A stretch of 64,000 nucleotides of DNA from Cryptomeria japonica (taxonomy: Eukaryota > Streptophyta > Pinopsida > Cupressales > Cupressaceae): contig NC_081411.1 of NCBI RefSeq assembly GCF_030272615.1, positions 837,116,136 to 837,180,135 of the forward strand, read 5' to 3'. A program made the translations under genes and the position numbers. Below are positions 45,889 through 57,500 of the stretch, in pieces (positions within the stretch are counted from its first letter, which is position 1; each line of letters begins with the position of its first letter). Below the pieces are notes generated by a model. The model was not told the DNA's origin and did no database searches. It worked only from the letters and a program-made list of their open reading frames with translations.

Positions 45889-47155
45889 GGTAAACAATAT
45901 GGTTGTCATTGTTGGCAACATGATCTCCTTATTCTTCCCAATCCTTAGGGTGTAAGCAAACTAGGCAGTGAGTAAACAGGAAGACAAGAAGACCGGGTTG
46001 TGAGTAAACTGACAGACAGTAAGTATATCAGCAAGACTGACAAGTAGTAGACTAGAAAGCAGCAAGGCGATCGGGTAGTGATGAGTAGATCGGTAAGGAA
46101 GAGGTCCATCAACTAAGAAAATACTAAACCTATACACTAAAAGAAATTAGCTAGTCAAGGTATTGATCTGTTCACCAAAAAAGTTGGTAATCGACAAACT
46201 AGTAACATTCAGTTACAATCAGCTAAATCAGAAGTCTTCTCTCAGTCAGCCAATAAACATATCGACATGTTTGACAGAATTGACAGAGATTCCTACATGA
46301 TTCCAAAAGCACATTTTAAGGCTTGACAACAAAATTTTGAAACGTATGTTTTGGAGGGAAAAGTTGGCGAAAGACTTAAGGATCTATAAATACACAAATC
46401 TCATTGCTAAGAAGGTTGTTGTCAAGGTGATTAAAGTTGGATGCGAAAAAAACATAGGGAGGAGTTTTAGAGTGTGCAAAGCCGAGTGACGAAGACTGGT
46501 AGAGTTGGGTTTCACTAAGAAGTGACTCAAGTGATAGAGTTCTGGCAGTGCAGGATTCAAGTATTAGCAAACCGATAGAAGGTAGAGTTGTGAAGGATAG
46601 TCACAACCGATGTAGACCAAGACTGATGCCTAATTGTGATCTGATCATGCTAATGTGTAGCTTCATGTATCTGATCATTTCATCTATTATTTTGAAATGA
46701 CTGCAATATAAATCCCTTAACTAGGTGGACTTTAACAGGTCCCATTGTATAAATCCCTTAACCGGGTAACATCTTAACTAATGTTCTAAGTCCTCTAACT
46801 AGGCTACCTTTAACAGGGTAAAGGCACTAACTGGCATTCATCAAAATTCCATAACCAGGTGGCACCTAACTAGTGTCTTTGTAATCACCTAACAGGGATG
46901 ACTCTTCACTGGGCATACTCCAGAAGAGTGAAAATTTTGTGAGTTCCTACTCACACCGTGGTTTTCTCCCTATTGGGTTTCCACGAGATAAATTTGTGTC
47001 TGAGTGTATCTTTTCATTCATGCTTAATCTTCTGCAATAATTGTGTACATTGGTGAATGGTTAATTAGTTCATATTTAAAGCTAAAGTTTCAATTAGTAA
47101 AAACTGGTAATGCACTGATTCACCCCTCCCCTCTCAATACAAGTTGGATCTAACA
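45889..47155 (+). repeat. 5' LTR of element D, second fragment
   Basis: Joined with 20397-20427 it gives a 1298-bp LTR ending GGATCTAACA next to the PBS. TATA box TATAAATA at 46385-46392. A CCCTTAACYRGGT.AC array is at 46705-46920 and the copia block CACACCGTGGTTTTCTCCCT near 46950. Confidence 0.75.
46385..46392 (+). promoter_or_regulatory. TATA box in LTR of element D
   Basis: TATAAATA in GATCTATAAATACAC, a good plant TATA match upstream of the repeat array in the LTR. Confidence 0.55.
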
Positions 47156-47157
47156 AT

Positions 47158-47169
47158 TGGTATCAGAGC
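47158..47169 (+). other. Primer binding site of element D (tRNA-iMet)
   Basis: Exact TGGTATCAGAGC two bases after the LTR end, identical to A's. Confidence 0.92.
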
Positions 47170-47213
47170 TTAGTTCCTCTGAAGTGAATCTTAACAGCTT
47201 GAGGATAAAGATC

Positions 47214-48402
47214 ATGGAAGAGTACCGGTATTAGAAGTAGATTGATGAAGCCAATGAGATCATTTCTCAGTTGAAAGAGAGACTGAGAAAATCTCTTGTA
47301 AAAAGGAAGGAATTAGCTCAACAGCTAAATGAAATCTAGGATATCATAGATCAACTCTCTGAACAAAGTGGATCTGAAGAAGCTGAAGAATAAGTCTCAG
47401 AACTCATGGAAAAGAACAAGAAGTTGACTGAAGAAGTCACACATCTCAAAAGGGAACATGAAGGTTAGGCCCTGAGAATGACTAAGATACTGGAAGCCAA
47501 CAAAAGTGTTGATGAAAGAAAAAAAGAGGCAAAAGAAGAACTGTCAAAAGTTGAAAGAACCAGGAGGCATACACAAACATCTAAATGACAATGTAGAAGA
47601 AAAGGAGAAGATGATGAAAGAGATTGAGCAACTCAAAAGTGAGTTGAAAACTGAGAACAAGAGAAATGAGAAGCTGAAAAAGTTCAATGAAATCTTTGAG
47701 AAGGTAGATAAACAGTTGAAGGCTCAGAGAAGAACAAAGGATACAACTAATCTTGGTTACCCTAGTTCAGGTCCTATGGAAATTGGAGAATCATCTAAAT
47801 CCAAAAGAATGAAGGATGATAAAAGAAATCAATCAGAAGCAAGAGGTATGAAGTCTTTCAAATTCTCTTGTAATCATTGTGGAAAATCGGGTCATAAGAC
47901 CAATGACTATAGGAATAAACTGGTTAATCAAAAGAATAATTTTACTTTTGATGGTTACTGTCACAATTGTCATAAGTATGGTCACATTGCTTATGAGTGT
48001 AGATCTCAATCAAGTAGCCTGTCAAGTGCAAAAAGATTTAATGGACATTGCTTCACTTGCAATAAGTTTGGACACATATAAGAAGAATGCAGATTCAAGA
48101 CAAATGTATCAAGGCCATAGTTCAAACCGGTTAGTCCTAACAAAAAGAGTAATCAGTTGAATGCCACCTGTTCCATGTGTGGTAATTTTGGTCATGTTGT
48201 CGAAACATGCAGAATGACGATGGGTCAGAAAAACAATCTAGGACCATGGAGGATAACTGGTATGGCATGTTTTAACTGCCATAAGATCTGCCATCTAGCC
48301 AGAGAATACAGAAGCCAATCCTATAACCAATCAGCAGACAAGAATCAGTTTAGCAAGAAAAAGGAGCAAACTGACCTCAAAGGAAAGAAGACAACTAAAT
48401 AA
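47214..48402 (+). pseudogene. Element D ORF1: coiled-coil protein with five tandem zinc knuckles
   Basis: ATG 47214 (MEEYRY, then stops). Heptad-rich segments follow (NEIISQLKERLRKSL, LMEKNKKLTEEVTHLKREH). After a frame change near 47550 comes EIEQLKSELKTENKRNEKLK. The block IGESSKSKRMKDDKR is shared with A. Then come five knuckles: CNHCGKSGHKTNDY, CHNCHKYGHIAYEC, CFTCNKFGHI(stop)EEC, CSMCGNFGHVVETC and CFNCHKICHLAREY. Two have lost the last Cys, and the fifth also carries Cys-His where Gly-His is usual. A lysine-rich tail ends at 48402. Domain order equals A's ORF1. A Gag/nucleocapsid-like RNA-binding role is inferred from the knuckles. Confidence 0.8.
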
Positions 48403-48925
48403 ATAAGAGATGAAATGAAAAAGACATGGATCAAGAAGGATGAAGGAAAAGAAGGACAAGGACATTTTGAAACCAAGTCATCATCCATCAGTGATGACAG
48501 TTCCACTTCCAACTAGGCATACTGATGCCTAGGAGGAGCACATAAGGTAAGATTACTCTTGAATCCCCTCAACAAATGTAAGGATGTGTTTATTTGCATA
48601 GTTGTGATGCACAAAATTCGGTCTAAAAGTTCTTAATTGAAGTTTGTCTTGTGAGTTATTTATTTTGAGTATCAGTATCGGCAATAAATAACTAGTGAAG
48701 TCAAATTGGTGTACTTTAAGTTGTGAGCTTCAAATACGACCGTTGGATCCTAGCACTAACAAAACTCAATGCATAAATAAGGAAATGATAGTGTAATTTC
48801 ATTTACCTAATTACTTTTGAATTTTCTTGAGCTCCCAAGTGTTCCAAGGTGATTTGAAAATTGCTAAGCTTTGTTTGTGTGAAAAAAAAGAGAGGAAATT
48901 CAAGCAGAGCGATAGTGGTGTTTGG
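48403..48925 (+). other. Spacer of element D between ORF1 and ORF2 (left part)
   Basis: No coding after the lysine-rich tail of ORF1 and SSSISDDSSTSN (about 48478-48515). The spacer resumes at 61831 after element E. Confidence 0.5.
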
Positions 48926-49710
48926 TGTATATGGTGAAAATGGATAACAATAACAACGATATTGAAAGGCTAAATGAATTCAACCACAAAACCCTAGCCT
49001 AACAACAACAAAGATCCACCATAACATATGAAGATTACCTAAGACAATGCAAATCAAATGAAATCAGAAAAGATTATACCATCACATGTCCAATAGGGTT
49101 TGAATCTCCATTCTTCCTGTCTCCATTGATCTTGCTTGATATATTTGCTCTCAGATTTTATGTGTGCACAAGAGCTCAACAAAGAACGAAATGTGGTTGC
49201 AAGTAGGATCATAGTGTAGTCAAGTGATCAAGTAATTAGGTCATTAGGATGATTCATTAGGGTTTGATAATGAGGGAAGCGTCTCCTTATGTAGAAAACA
49301 CTATAAGAAATGGAGGGATAAGATTGAGAGGTGTAAAAGGAGGTCGGCTATGATTAGAGGGTAGGTAAAAGAAATAATAAAATAATGAAAGGGTTAGGTA
49401 GTGTATGAATTAAGAGATGAATGACATGTGTCATGGGTAGAAAAGGTTAATGAATTAATTAAATAAATAAAGATTTATTTAATTAATAGAAGAAGTGGGA
49501 TAATTAAATAAATAAAATATTCATTTAATTTAGGCAAAGGATAATTTAAATAAATAAAAGTATTTATTTAAATGAGAAATAAGGCTAGAAGAGGATAAAT
49601 GAATTAATTAAATAAATAAAGATTTATTTAATTAATAGAAGAATTAGGCTAAAGTAATTAAATAAATAAAATATTTATTTAATTAGACATGACAATTTTA
49701 GGTGTCTACA
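48926..49710 (-). repeat. 3' LTR (in sense) of element E
   Basis: 785 bp. In sense it starts TGTAGACACCTAAAATTGTC (49710) and ends CACCATATACA (48926). 49445-49685 holds four tandem AT-rich palindromes of the type AATTAAATAAATAAA-N-TTTATTTAATT. Confidence 0.95.
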
Positions 49711-49725
49711 TTTTGCCCCTCTTTG
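49711..49725 (-). other. Polypurine tract of element E
   Basis: The minus strand reads CAAAGAGGGGCAAAA directly before the LTR, identical to B's tract. Confidence 0.85.
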
Positions 49726-50050
49726 AGAGAATGTGGCTTGTCGCGTTGTTTCAAAGAAGATAAGATGAACTGATACAGAGTTGCCCCAGGATGGGAATGA
49801 TATGCCCCCTCGAGAGATTGGATGAAAATGTCTGGAAAGATCGCAGACAATCTCTCGATAAGAAAGAAAGGCTAGAATGGACTGACCGGATAAAGTGACA
49901 AAGTCACGGGATAAAGAAGACTGACTCAGGAAACGAGGGCTAGGGCTAGTCTATAAGATAGACCACGGGGGAAAATACATCCTCATTGTCATCTATACAT
50001 CCACAAGAGCATATTGTAGAGCAAAAATAGAGTAGCAGCTGTCAGTAGCG

Positions 50051-52855
50051 ATGGCTTTCACTCACAGATTTGACCGCGTTCGCCGATTTCAGAGGCTGGC
50101 AGAGGTAGGAGAGTTGGTAAGTACCACCAAACCTCCTCGTACTTTGACACATTTAATTTTTGTCATTAATGCATGTTGAATAGGGTAATAAATGCACTTA
50201 GACTAGGGTCCAAAAAGTGTCAAAAAAATATCCAGGCGTGTCTACGTTGGTGCCAGGCACGTCTATGTTTGCTAGGCACGTCTGTGTTTGTGCCAGGCGC
50301 GTCTATGTCTGGACCCACATCTGTGTCAATTGCGGCCGCGTCTGCGATGTCCAGTCGTGTTTGTGCCAAGAAGGCACGTCTATGTAGCCCAGGCGCATCT
50401 ATGCAGAGCATAGGCACGTCTGTGTCAAGCAGGCGCGTCTATGCAGTCTTTGAGCGCGTTTATGTCAAGTAAGCGCATTTGTGTTTGAAAAGTATGAATT
50501 TGCATCTTCTAGGTCAAATCGGCAGTTTTGTGATGAACATATGCTGTCGATTGGATAAGCTGCTGAGAGGATATACTCAAGCAGGTCCTCTAGGGAAGAA
50601 TAGGATAGATCAAAGCACTTTGTGATGAACAGTGAGTACCAAGATAGAGTACTTTGTGATGAACAGGGAGTACTGAAATATGAGCAGCACTTTGTGATGA
50701 ACAAGGAGTGCAAATATGAGTAACACTTTGTGATGAATAGTGAGTGTCACACACGTAGTACTTTGTGATGAACAAGGAGTACTACTAGGATAAAAGCAAC
50801 ACTTTGTGATGAACAGTGAGTGTCACTAGAGTAGATAGCCAGATGCATTTAGATAAAAAGTAGCATTTTGTGATAAACAGGGAATGCCATGATGACTGAC
50901 ATGATTGATTTGCTTGACTGCAGGAGTATTTGCCGATGCTAGAGTCACGGGAGAGATTCTCGTCGACACAAAGGTTGCGACCTGAGTTGTCGCTCGAGGA
51001 CAAAGCTGCCATCGAGGAGATGGGTTTGAGACATGTGCTCTATGTGCCCAAGTTTCGGGCAAACATGGGTTTGCTGACTGCACTAGCTGAGAGATGGCAC
51101 TCTGAGACATGCACGTTTCATTTGCCGATGGGTGAGATGACAGTCACCCTAGAGGATGTGTACAGGATATTGTGGGTACTGATCGATGGAGAACTGATCC
51201 CATACGATCAAGATGGAGACAGAGAGGCCTTGAGACGTGTGTTTCAGGACCCTGGATTGGAGATGAGGGCAGGACACGTGGCATGGGACACCATGACAGC
51301 CACAGGGTTAGCATTGCCGACAGTGATCAGAGGAGCTATCAGTGGGTTCTTGTGTCCGGATAGGGCGACACGGGATTTGGCTGTGGGCTAGGGAGGAGAT
51401 CTGGAGACACTGGTGATGCAGCACACCAGATATGCCTGGGGACCATGTGTGCTGGCCCATTTGTATTATGAGCTTCACCAGTTCGTTTATCATGGATTAG
51501 TGGGACTAGGCTATGGAGTGACATTGCTGCAGGTATGGGCCTACGAGCATCTGCCGGTTACCTGACCGATACACTTCAGGGGCAGGGGTCATGGACGTAG
51601 CTTTGTACATTTGTATGATATGATCACATCATAGCCACGGATTGGCAGGTTAGAGAATTAGCGGCGAGTGATAGACGATATTGATGTGGTCATATGGAGA
51701 CCATATCTGGGCTGCGAGCAGTGGGAGGATGATGCAGTTGAGCTGCCCTACACCTTCCGGAGCAAGTACCTTATTGGGCGGATGCCCTATGTACTAGAGA
51801 GATAGCTTGTAGACAGGATTGGTCGACAGTTTGGCCAGATTCAGAGGATGCCCCGGGGCTCAGGCATGTATGCCCGCATAGTTAGAGATCAGGCACAGTT
51901 TGGGCCCTTGCTGTCGTATGATCAGGTAGTGACTTAGCTAGTGGAGATGATACCCCTACCCTGGGACATGTGGCCAGAGATCGAGGATGCTGGCATGGAT
52001 GCCGAGCATACAGTGTATTGGGTAGAGCATCCGTTCCCATGATTGACAGATCTAGGAGAGGCATTGGAGGGAGATGGGGGTGGAGATGACGATGATGGTG
52101 GAGGTGATGGGGGCCGAGGCCGACGGAGGAGGAGGGGAGTAGTTGGAGAGAGATGGGTTGCACCTCGGAGGGAGGGTGGAGAGGAGAGGCAGGCTCAGGT
52201 GGTGTGGGGTCGCGGTGGATTGCCTTTACAGGTGCCAGCAGCATAGGGTCCCAGGCAGGTACAGATACAAGGACAGGGACAGAGACAGGTACCAATATAG
52301 GTACAGGTACAGGAACAGGGGCAGGCACAGGGGCAGAGGAGGAGCCACAGGTAGAGGTAGAGGGGGTTGACCCAGTGGAGGAGGAGCTGCTAGATCTGAG
52401 GGAGATCTGCTAGGGCCAGGCAGATGAGATTCAGGAGCTGGAGAGGGAGAGGGATTGGCTCAGGACGAGGCTCAGGGATACTGAGTGGGAGCAAGATCAG
52501 GCTATCCAGTGCTACATAGAGGCTGAGACAGCACTAAGGGCAGGGAGACAGGCAGCTGAGGATATAGGGGCATGATACGCTTATGTCCTATGTGCAGGAG
52601 AGGAGATAGCCTACTGGAGGGACCTCTACTATGGTGCAGTGCCAGCAGATCAGTGGGCAAGGAGCTTCCATAGACCGTCGCGTATAGTGACAGCTACAGG
52701 AGGGAGTCGGAGGAGACAAGCATCGAGTGGTGGGGTTATGGGTCCTCCACCATCACTAGATAGAGGAGATAGGTGAGATGATCCTGGGGTGGGTCCTTCA
52801 GGGGCTCAAATTCCACCAAGGCTAGCCAGCTCCGAGGGAGGGAGTTCATCATAGC
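50051..52855 (+). pseudogene. Plant mobile domain (PMD) gene inside element E, antisense to gag, one intron
   Basis: PMD proteins (aminotransferase-like plant mobile domain) occur as host genes and inside retroelements; some host members act in silencing. Exon 1 is 50051-50116 (MAFTHRFDRVRRFQRLAEV), with a donor GTAAGT at 50117 and an acceptor TTGACTGCAG at 50923, joining in phase. Exon 2 has GLLTALAERWHSETCTFHLP, GEMTVTLEDVYRILWVLIDG, WAYEHLP and a basic/Gly-rich region. A frame change near 52200 leads to a coiled-coil tail (EIQELERERDWLRTRLRDTE). Stops at 51389-51391, about 51562 and later break it. The G/R-rich stretch at 52075-52140 is unlike the domain. It has its own orientation, so it may have had its own promoter. 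Confidence 0.8.
50117..50923 (+). other. Intron of the PMD gene, holding two word arrays
   Basis: Donor and acceptor are canonical and the reading frame joins across them. 50233-50475 has about a dozen GGCACGTCTRTGT words. 50527-50885 has about eight CTTTGTGATGAACAGTGAGT units with 35-50 nt spacing. The splice is inferred, not shown. Confidence 0.6.
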
Positions 52856-54571
52856 CATAGAGGGCTCCCTATGTATCATTTTTGTACCATTTTTGCATTG
52901 TAGACACCTGCGGGTGCTTTTTGCAGCCATATGTTTTTGACATCATTGTATCATGACACTTTATATACATATATATGAGATGATTCATCTTTGCGGCAGC
53001 TATATGCATGTGTACCTATGTGATGAGATGTTCTTATGTGATGTTTGTTTTATGCTATGGATGCAAATATGTATATGATGCAATGCAATATTTTTGTTCT
53101 TTTATGTTTTAACACGTTATGCATGATGCAAATGTGAATGTATGTAATGCAGATGAATATGATAATGCAAATGTAAATTGTGCTAACAGGTGTTGTGTGC
53201 AGGATGTGATGCAGTTGTGATATCTATATGTATGTATGAAATGCTTAATATGTGGTAATACAGGTGAAACTACATGAAATGCAAATGTTTTTGGTGTGCC
53301 ATTATACTCAGTCATGTGATAGCAAGCTACACAGACTCGAGAAGGATGATGGAAGTCAATCAAGAAAGGGGGATGAAAGACAGAAGATATGAAAGTGAAA
53401 GAGCTTCTTGCACATTATCATCATTGAGCTTTATTATGGCAAGTAGGTTATGACAATGGAGGCATATGTTCAACCCAGAAAGTCATTGTACCCGTTTGCA
53501 TGGAGAAAAGATAGTCACAAACAAGGAATGCCCCAGTTCACACTAGACTCATAGTGTCCTCATATCCTTGGACAAGTCATAGCATTACTAAAAGACAATC
53601 CACAGACAGCAAATACAAATAGGTGATGATACCCCATCCTTGCCTTTCTAGTCAAAGACATCCTGGAGATAGAATCTCTAGTCAGAGACATCCTGGAAAA
53701 GCTAAAAGACATGTCACCAAAAGATGAAATCAAAAGAAAACCAAGACTCGACACCAACATCCACTGTAGTCCTCAAGTTTAGTGTCTCTTGTCACTTGTA
53801 TAAGTCTTATTTGATTGTGGTCACAATGTTTACTTTCACAGAAAGGATAGATAGCACTGAACCATAATGTTGTCTGAATCTGTTAAAAGATTTGATTTGT
53901 TGAAGCCCATTGTTGCTATTGTCTCATCTGAAACTGACTAAATCCATGAAACTGATACTTTATTGCAGAGAAGATGAAACTTTATTACGGATCTGTGATG
54001 CAAATGTTGCTTTATTGTGGATTGTGCGAGGATAGACTGAAGGAAGCTGGAAGAAACTGTACTCCTCGAAACATGTGATGTTCTCAGTTCCACACCCATT
54101 ACTAGACGTAGGATTTTGCCTTAGCCATAGATAGGATCTGGTTTATTATGGATGGAAAAGGGGGATGAAAAGGGAGGTTTATTATGAATGGCTAACCAAT
54201 CTTGGGTAGATCAATAACAAGCCATGATGGGAATGGGTAAGTTTATTATGAACGAATTGGTCATGAGTGTGTGCAAAGTGAAGTGATGAAAATGAATCCT
54301 AAAGGAGGGAGGAGCAATGTCTCTACACATGGTGCTGGTAACCCAGTTTTCACCATGGTACTTGCCTAGGGCACCACCGAAGTGGTTTTCACCGTTGGAC
54401 GAAATTATTTCTCTTTACTTTTTTGATTTTTCAATGTTTTTTTTTTGTGTCACAAGGCGCCTGTTTGCCAGGTTTTCACCGAGTAACGATTTTTTATGTT
54501 TTAATTTTTTTTTTTGTATTTTTGAAATTTTTTGATTTTTTTGTATTTTTGAATTAGGATATTCCGAAGAG
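52856..54571 (-). other. 3' region of element E between integrase tail and PMD gene
   Basis: No supportable gene. 54340-54490 (minus strand) repeats B's block CGGTGAAAACCTGGCAAACA, then GGCGCC and CAAGTACCATG. 52930-53300 is rich in ATGCAAATG-type words on the plus strand. Confidence 0.5.
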
Positions 54572-57500
54572 CTATGTGTAGAACCTGCAAAGGTGCATGC
54601 TATTGATAGGATCCTCCAAAGGTTCACCTTCTGTAGTTGAGAGTTGATATGCCCCAGATCCATATGCTACTGTAATGACGTAAGGACCAAGCCAATTTGG
54701 TTCGAACTTGCCCTTCTTCTCTCTGTCTTGTTGATTTTTAGGATTTTCTCTGAGAACTAAGTCCCCTACCTCAAATGTGCAAGGCTTTACCTTGTGATTG
54801 TAGTTGCATTGTTCCTTGACTAAATTATGTGTAGCTTGATTGAATGTCTTCCTCAATGAAGGAACTGAGATAGAATTACTAGTGTGTGGACTACACAGGC
54901 CCGTATGCATGTCACCTGAAGAAGTTTGGGCATCCCTGATAACAAAGTCCTTCAACGAAGCTCCATTAAAGGTCCATCATGTATCGCCAGAAGGGAAATG
55001 ATGTGTGGAACAAGTGGATGAGTTATGAAGGCTTATGATTGTGAAAAGAAGTGAAAGTAGGATAGCATGATGGAGACCTAGGATCAACAAGTGTTCTTTT
55101 TGATTTGAAATTTTAGAACTTTTGCCCCCAGTTATTTTGATATTAGGGGAGATCAACTCTTGTTCCTTTTCCTTCATAGGATTTTGATCCTTGACTTTGA
55201 TTTTTGCAGAGTCCAATAGCTTTTGATTTTGATTTGGACTAAAGCATTTTTCTTTATTTTTGACTTTTAGATTTTTCTTTTCAAAGCTTGATTCTTGATC
55301 CCCAATGAGTAAGGGCTTTTGTAATTCTTGTTGATCCAAGTCTGGAAGAGGAGTGGAAATGGAATGAGTGGATGAAATGGTAAGGCTATGTGAGTTATCA
55401 AGAGGGCTGGCGATACGCTCAATAGATTCTTCACTGAAACCACTCTTAGGACTATTGATATCAAGAGATTCTTGCACCACTAGAGGAGATTTGCATTCAG
55501 ACTTAGTAGCCACAACACTAGGTGGTTCACACCCAATTCCTTGGCATTGAAAATTGTTTGTAGATTGTTCTTGTTGACTGGATACCTTAGGAGATAGTGG
55601 GAGTTGATGAACATGAAAGATATACTCACTGCATCCCATGTCTTTAAACTTGAACTTTTCTTTGAGCTCTGCTTGCTTTGATGTAGAAGGTTTCAAGGAT
55701 TCTGGATCCACATATGCTAATGAAGGAATAGCTTCTCGATTGACTGGAATTGTTATTTCTGATCTAGGTCGCAAATTGTTGCAATATATGAATGGATTTG
55801 GATCTGCTTTGATGGTCACTTCAACTCCATTGTGTGGAAACTTGATACATTGATGATATGTAGAAGGGACTGCGCTCATCTCATGAATCCATGGATGTCC
55901 CAAGAGTATGTTGTATGTGAGATCTAGATCTAGGACTTGACAAACCACATCCTTTGTAACTGGCCCAACTCTGAGAGGTAAGGTGACTGTACCTTTGGAT
56001 GAACGCTCTTCATCATCATATGCTTTAATGGTGATTTTGTTTGTAGAATTCACAACTTTATCAGAATATCCCAATTGTTTAATAGTGCTTAATGTGCAAA
56101 TGTTTAGACCTGCTCCTCCATCTATCAGGACTCTTTTTATTCGATGTTTGTGTATGAAGGCTTCAATGTGCAATGGTGCATTATGTGGCTGACTTACGGA
56201 GGCATCATCGGCTTCTGTGAATGTAAGGGAATGTGGAATGGAAAGGTATCCCACCATGGCTTGAAACTGGTCCACGTTCAGATCAGTAGGAATGGCAGTT
56301 TCTCTCAAGATTTTGTCAAGAATGGCTTTATGTGCGGGAGATATGCATAATAGGTCAAGAATGGAGATGAGTGTGGGTGTCTTCCCTAGTTGTTCTACAA
56401 GGTCATACTCAGGTTTGGTTGATGAAGAAGCGGTGTTTTTAGTCGGAGAACCTTGCAAAGTGAATTTACTTTGGCAAGTTGTAACATGACATTCAAAGGT
56501 AGGTTCCGAAGAAGATCCAACACCTTTTAGGACAATCTTGGGTCTCTGAGTAGAATTCTCAGACACTTTGTCCTTGATGATAATAGTAGAGACGTAATTG
56601 TCCATCGATATGTGATTGATAGTTGAATCATAGTTGTAGGATGCTCTGGTATAATTGGTTTGATCATCTGTGGCTTTAGCTTTTCCTTTGTCATGTTTTG
56701 GGAATGGTTCCTTAAACATCTCATGTTCTTGATTAGACGAATGTCCCTCAATCTCAATGTCACCTCTATCAATGAGATCTTGTATGATGTTCTTCAGTCG
56801 ATGACAATTTCCTATCTTATGACCTTTGCTCTTATGAAATTCACAATACTCATCATCGTTCCACCAATTTGGTTTGACCTTTGGTTCATATGGAGGAAAA
56901 TCTGGAACTGTGATTACTTTGTTTGCCACAAGCTTCTTGAAAACTGACTCAAGTGGTTCTCCCAATGGAGTGTACTTCCTTCCTGATCTGGAAGTTGTTT
57001 GAGTATTCACTTGATTATTTGTAGAACTTGATCTAGAAAAGATGAATTTGGGTCGCACTGTGTTGGCATCAACAACACCATCATTGACTATGTTCTTGTT
57101 TTTATTCCAAAATCTTGGCTTGTCTTTTCGTTTAAAGTCATCTTTGTTTTCCTTGAATATCTTAATGACTCCTTGTTCAATTAGGATCTTCTCTGTCGCT
57201 AAGCCTTTTTCAATAACATCCTTGAAGGTGGACAAACAAGTTTTTCTTAGATCATAGCCAATGTCTTTGTTAACATTCTGGGTGAGCATTTCTACCATTT
57301 GTTTTTGTGGAATTTCACAAGAGCATCTGCTAGCTAGATTTCTCCATCTTTGTAAAAATGATGCAAAAGACTCTCCTTCTTTTTGCTTGGTGTTGCACAA
57401 AGTAGTGACTGATATGTCTGTCTCTATGTTGTAAGAGAAATGTTGAATAAATGCCTCTACTAGATCACCCCATGACTTAATACCAGGTGGGAGTTGGGAG

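Noticed and set aside
50527-50885. Repeat array with regular spacers, CRISPR-like at first sight
   Set aside because: Units are degenerate, spacers irregular, no cas genes, and the surroundings are a plant retroelement intron.
51882-52328. Minus-strand Pro/Val-rich open frame
   Set aside because: It is the complement of the Gly/Arg and GT-rich part of the PMD gene; periodic PVPVP comes from a GGTACAGG-type repeat.
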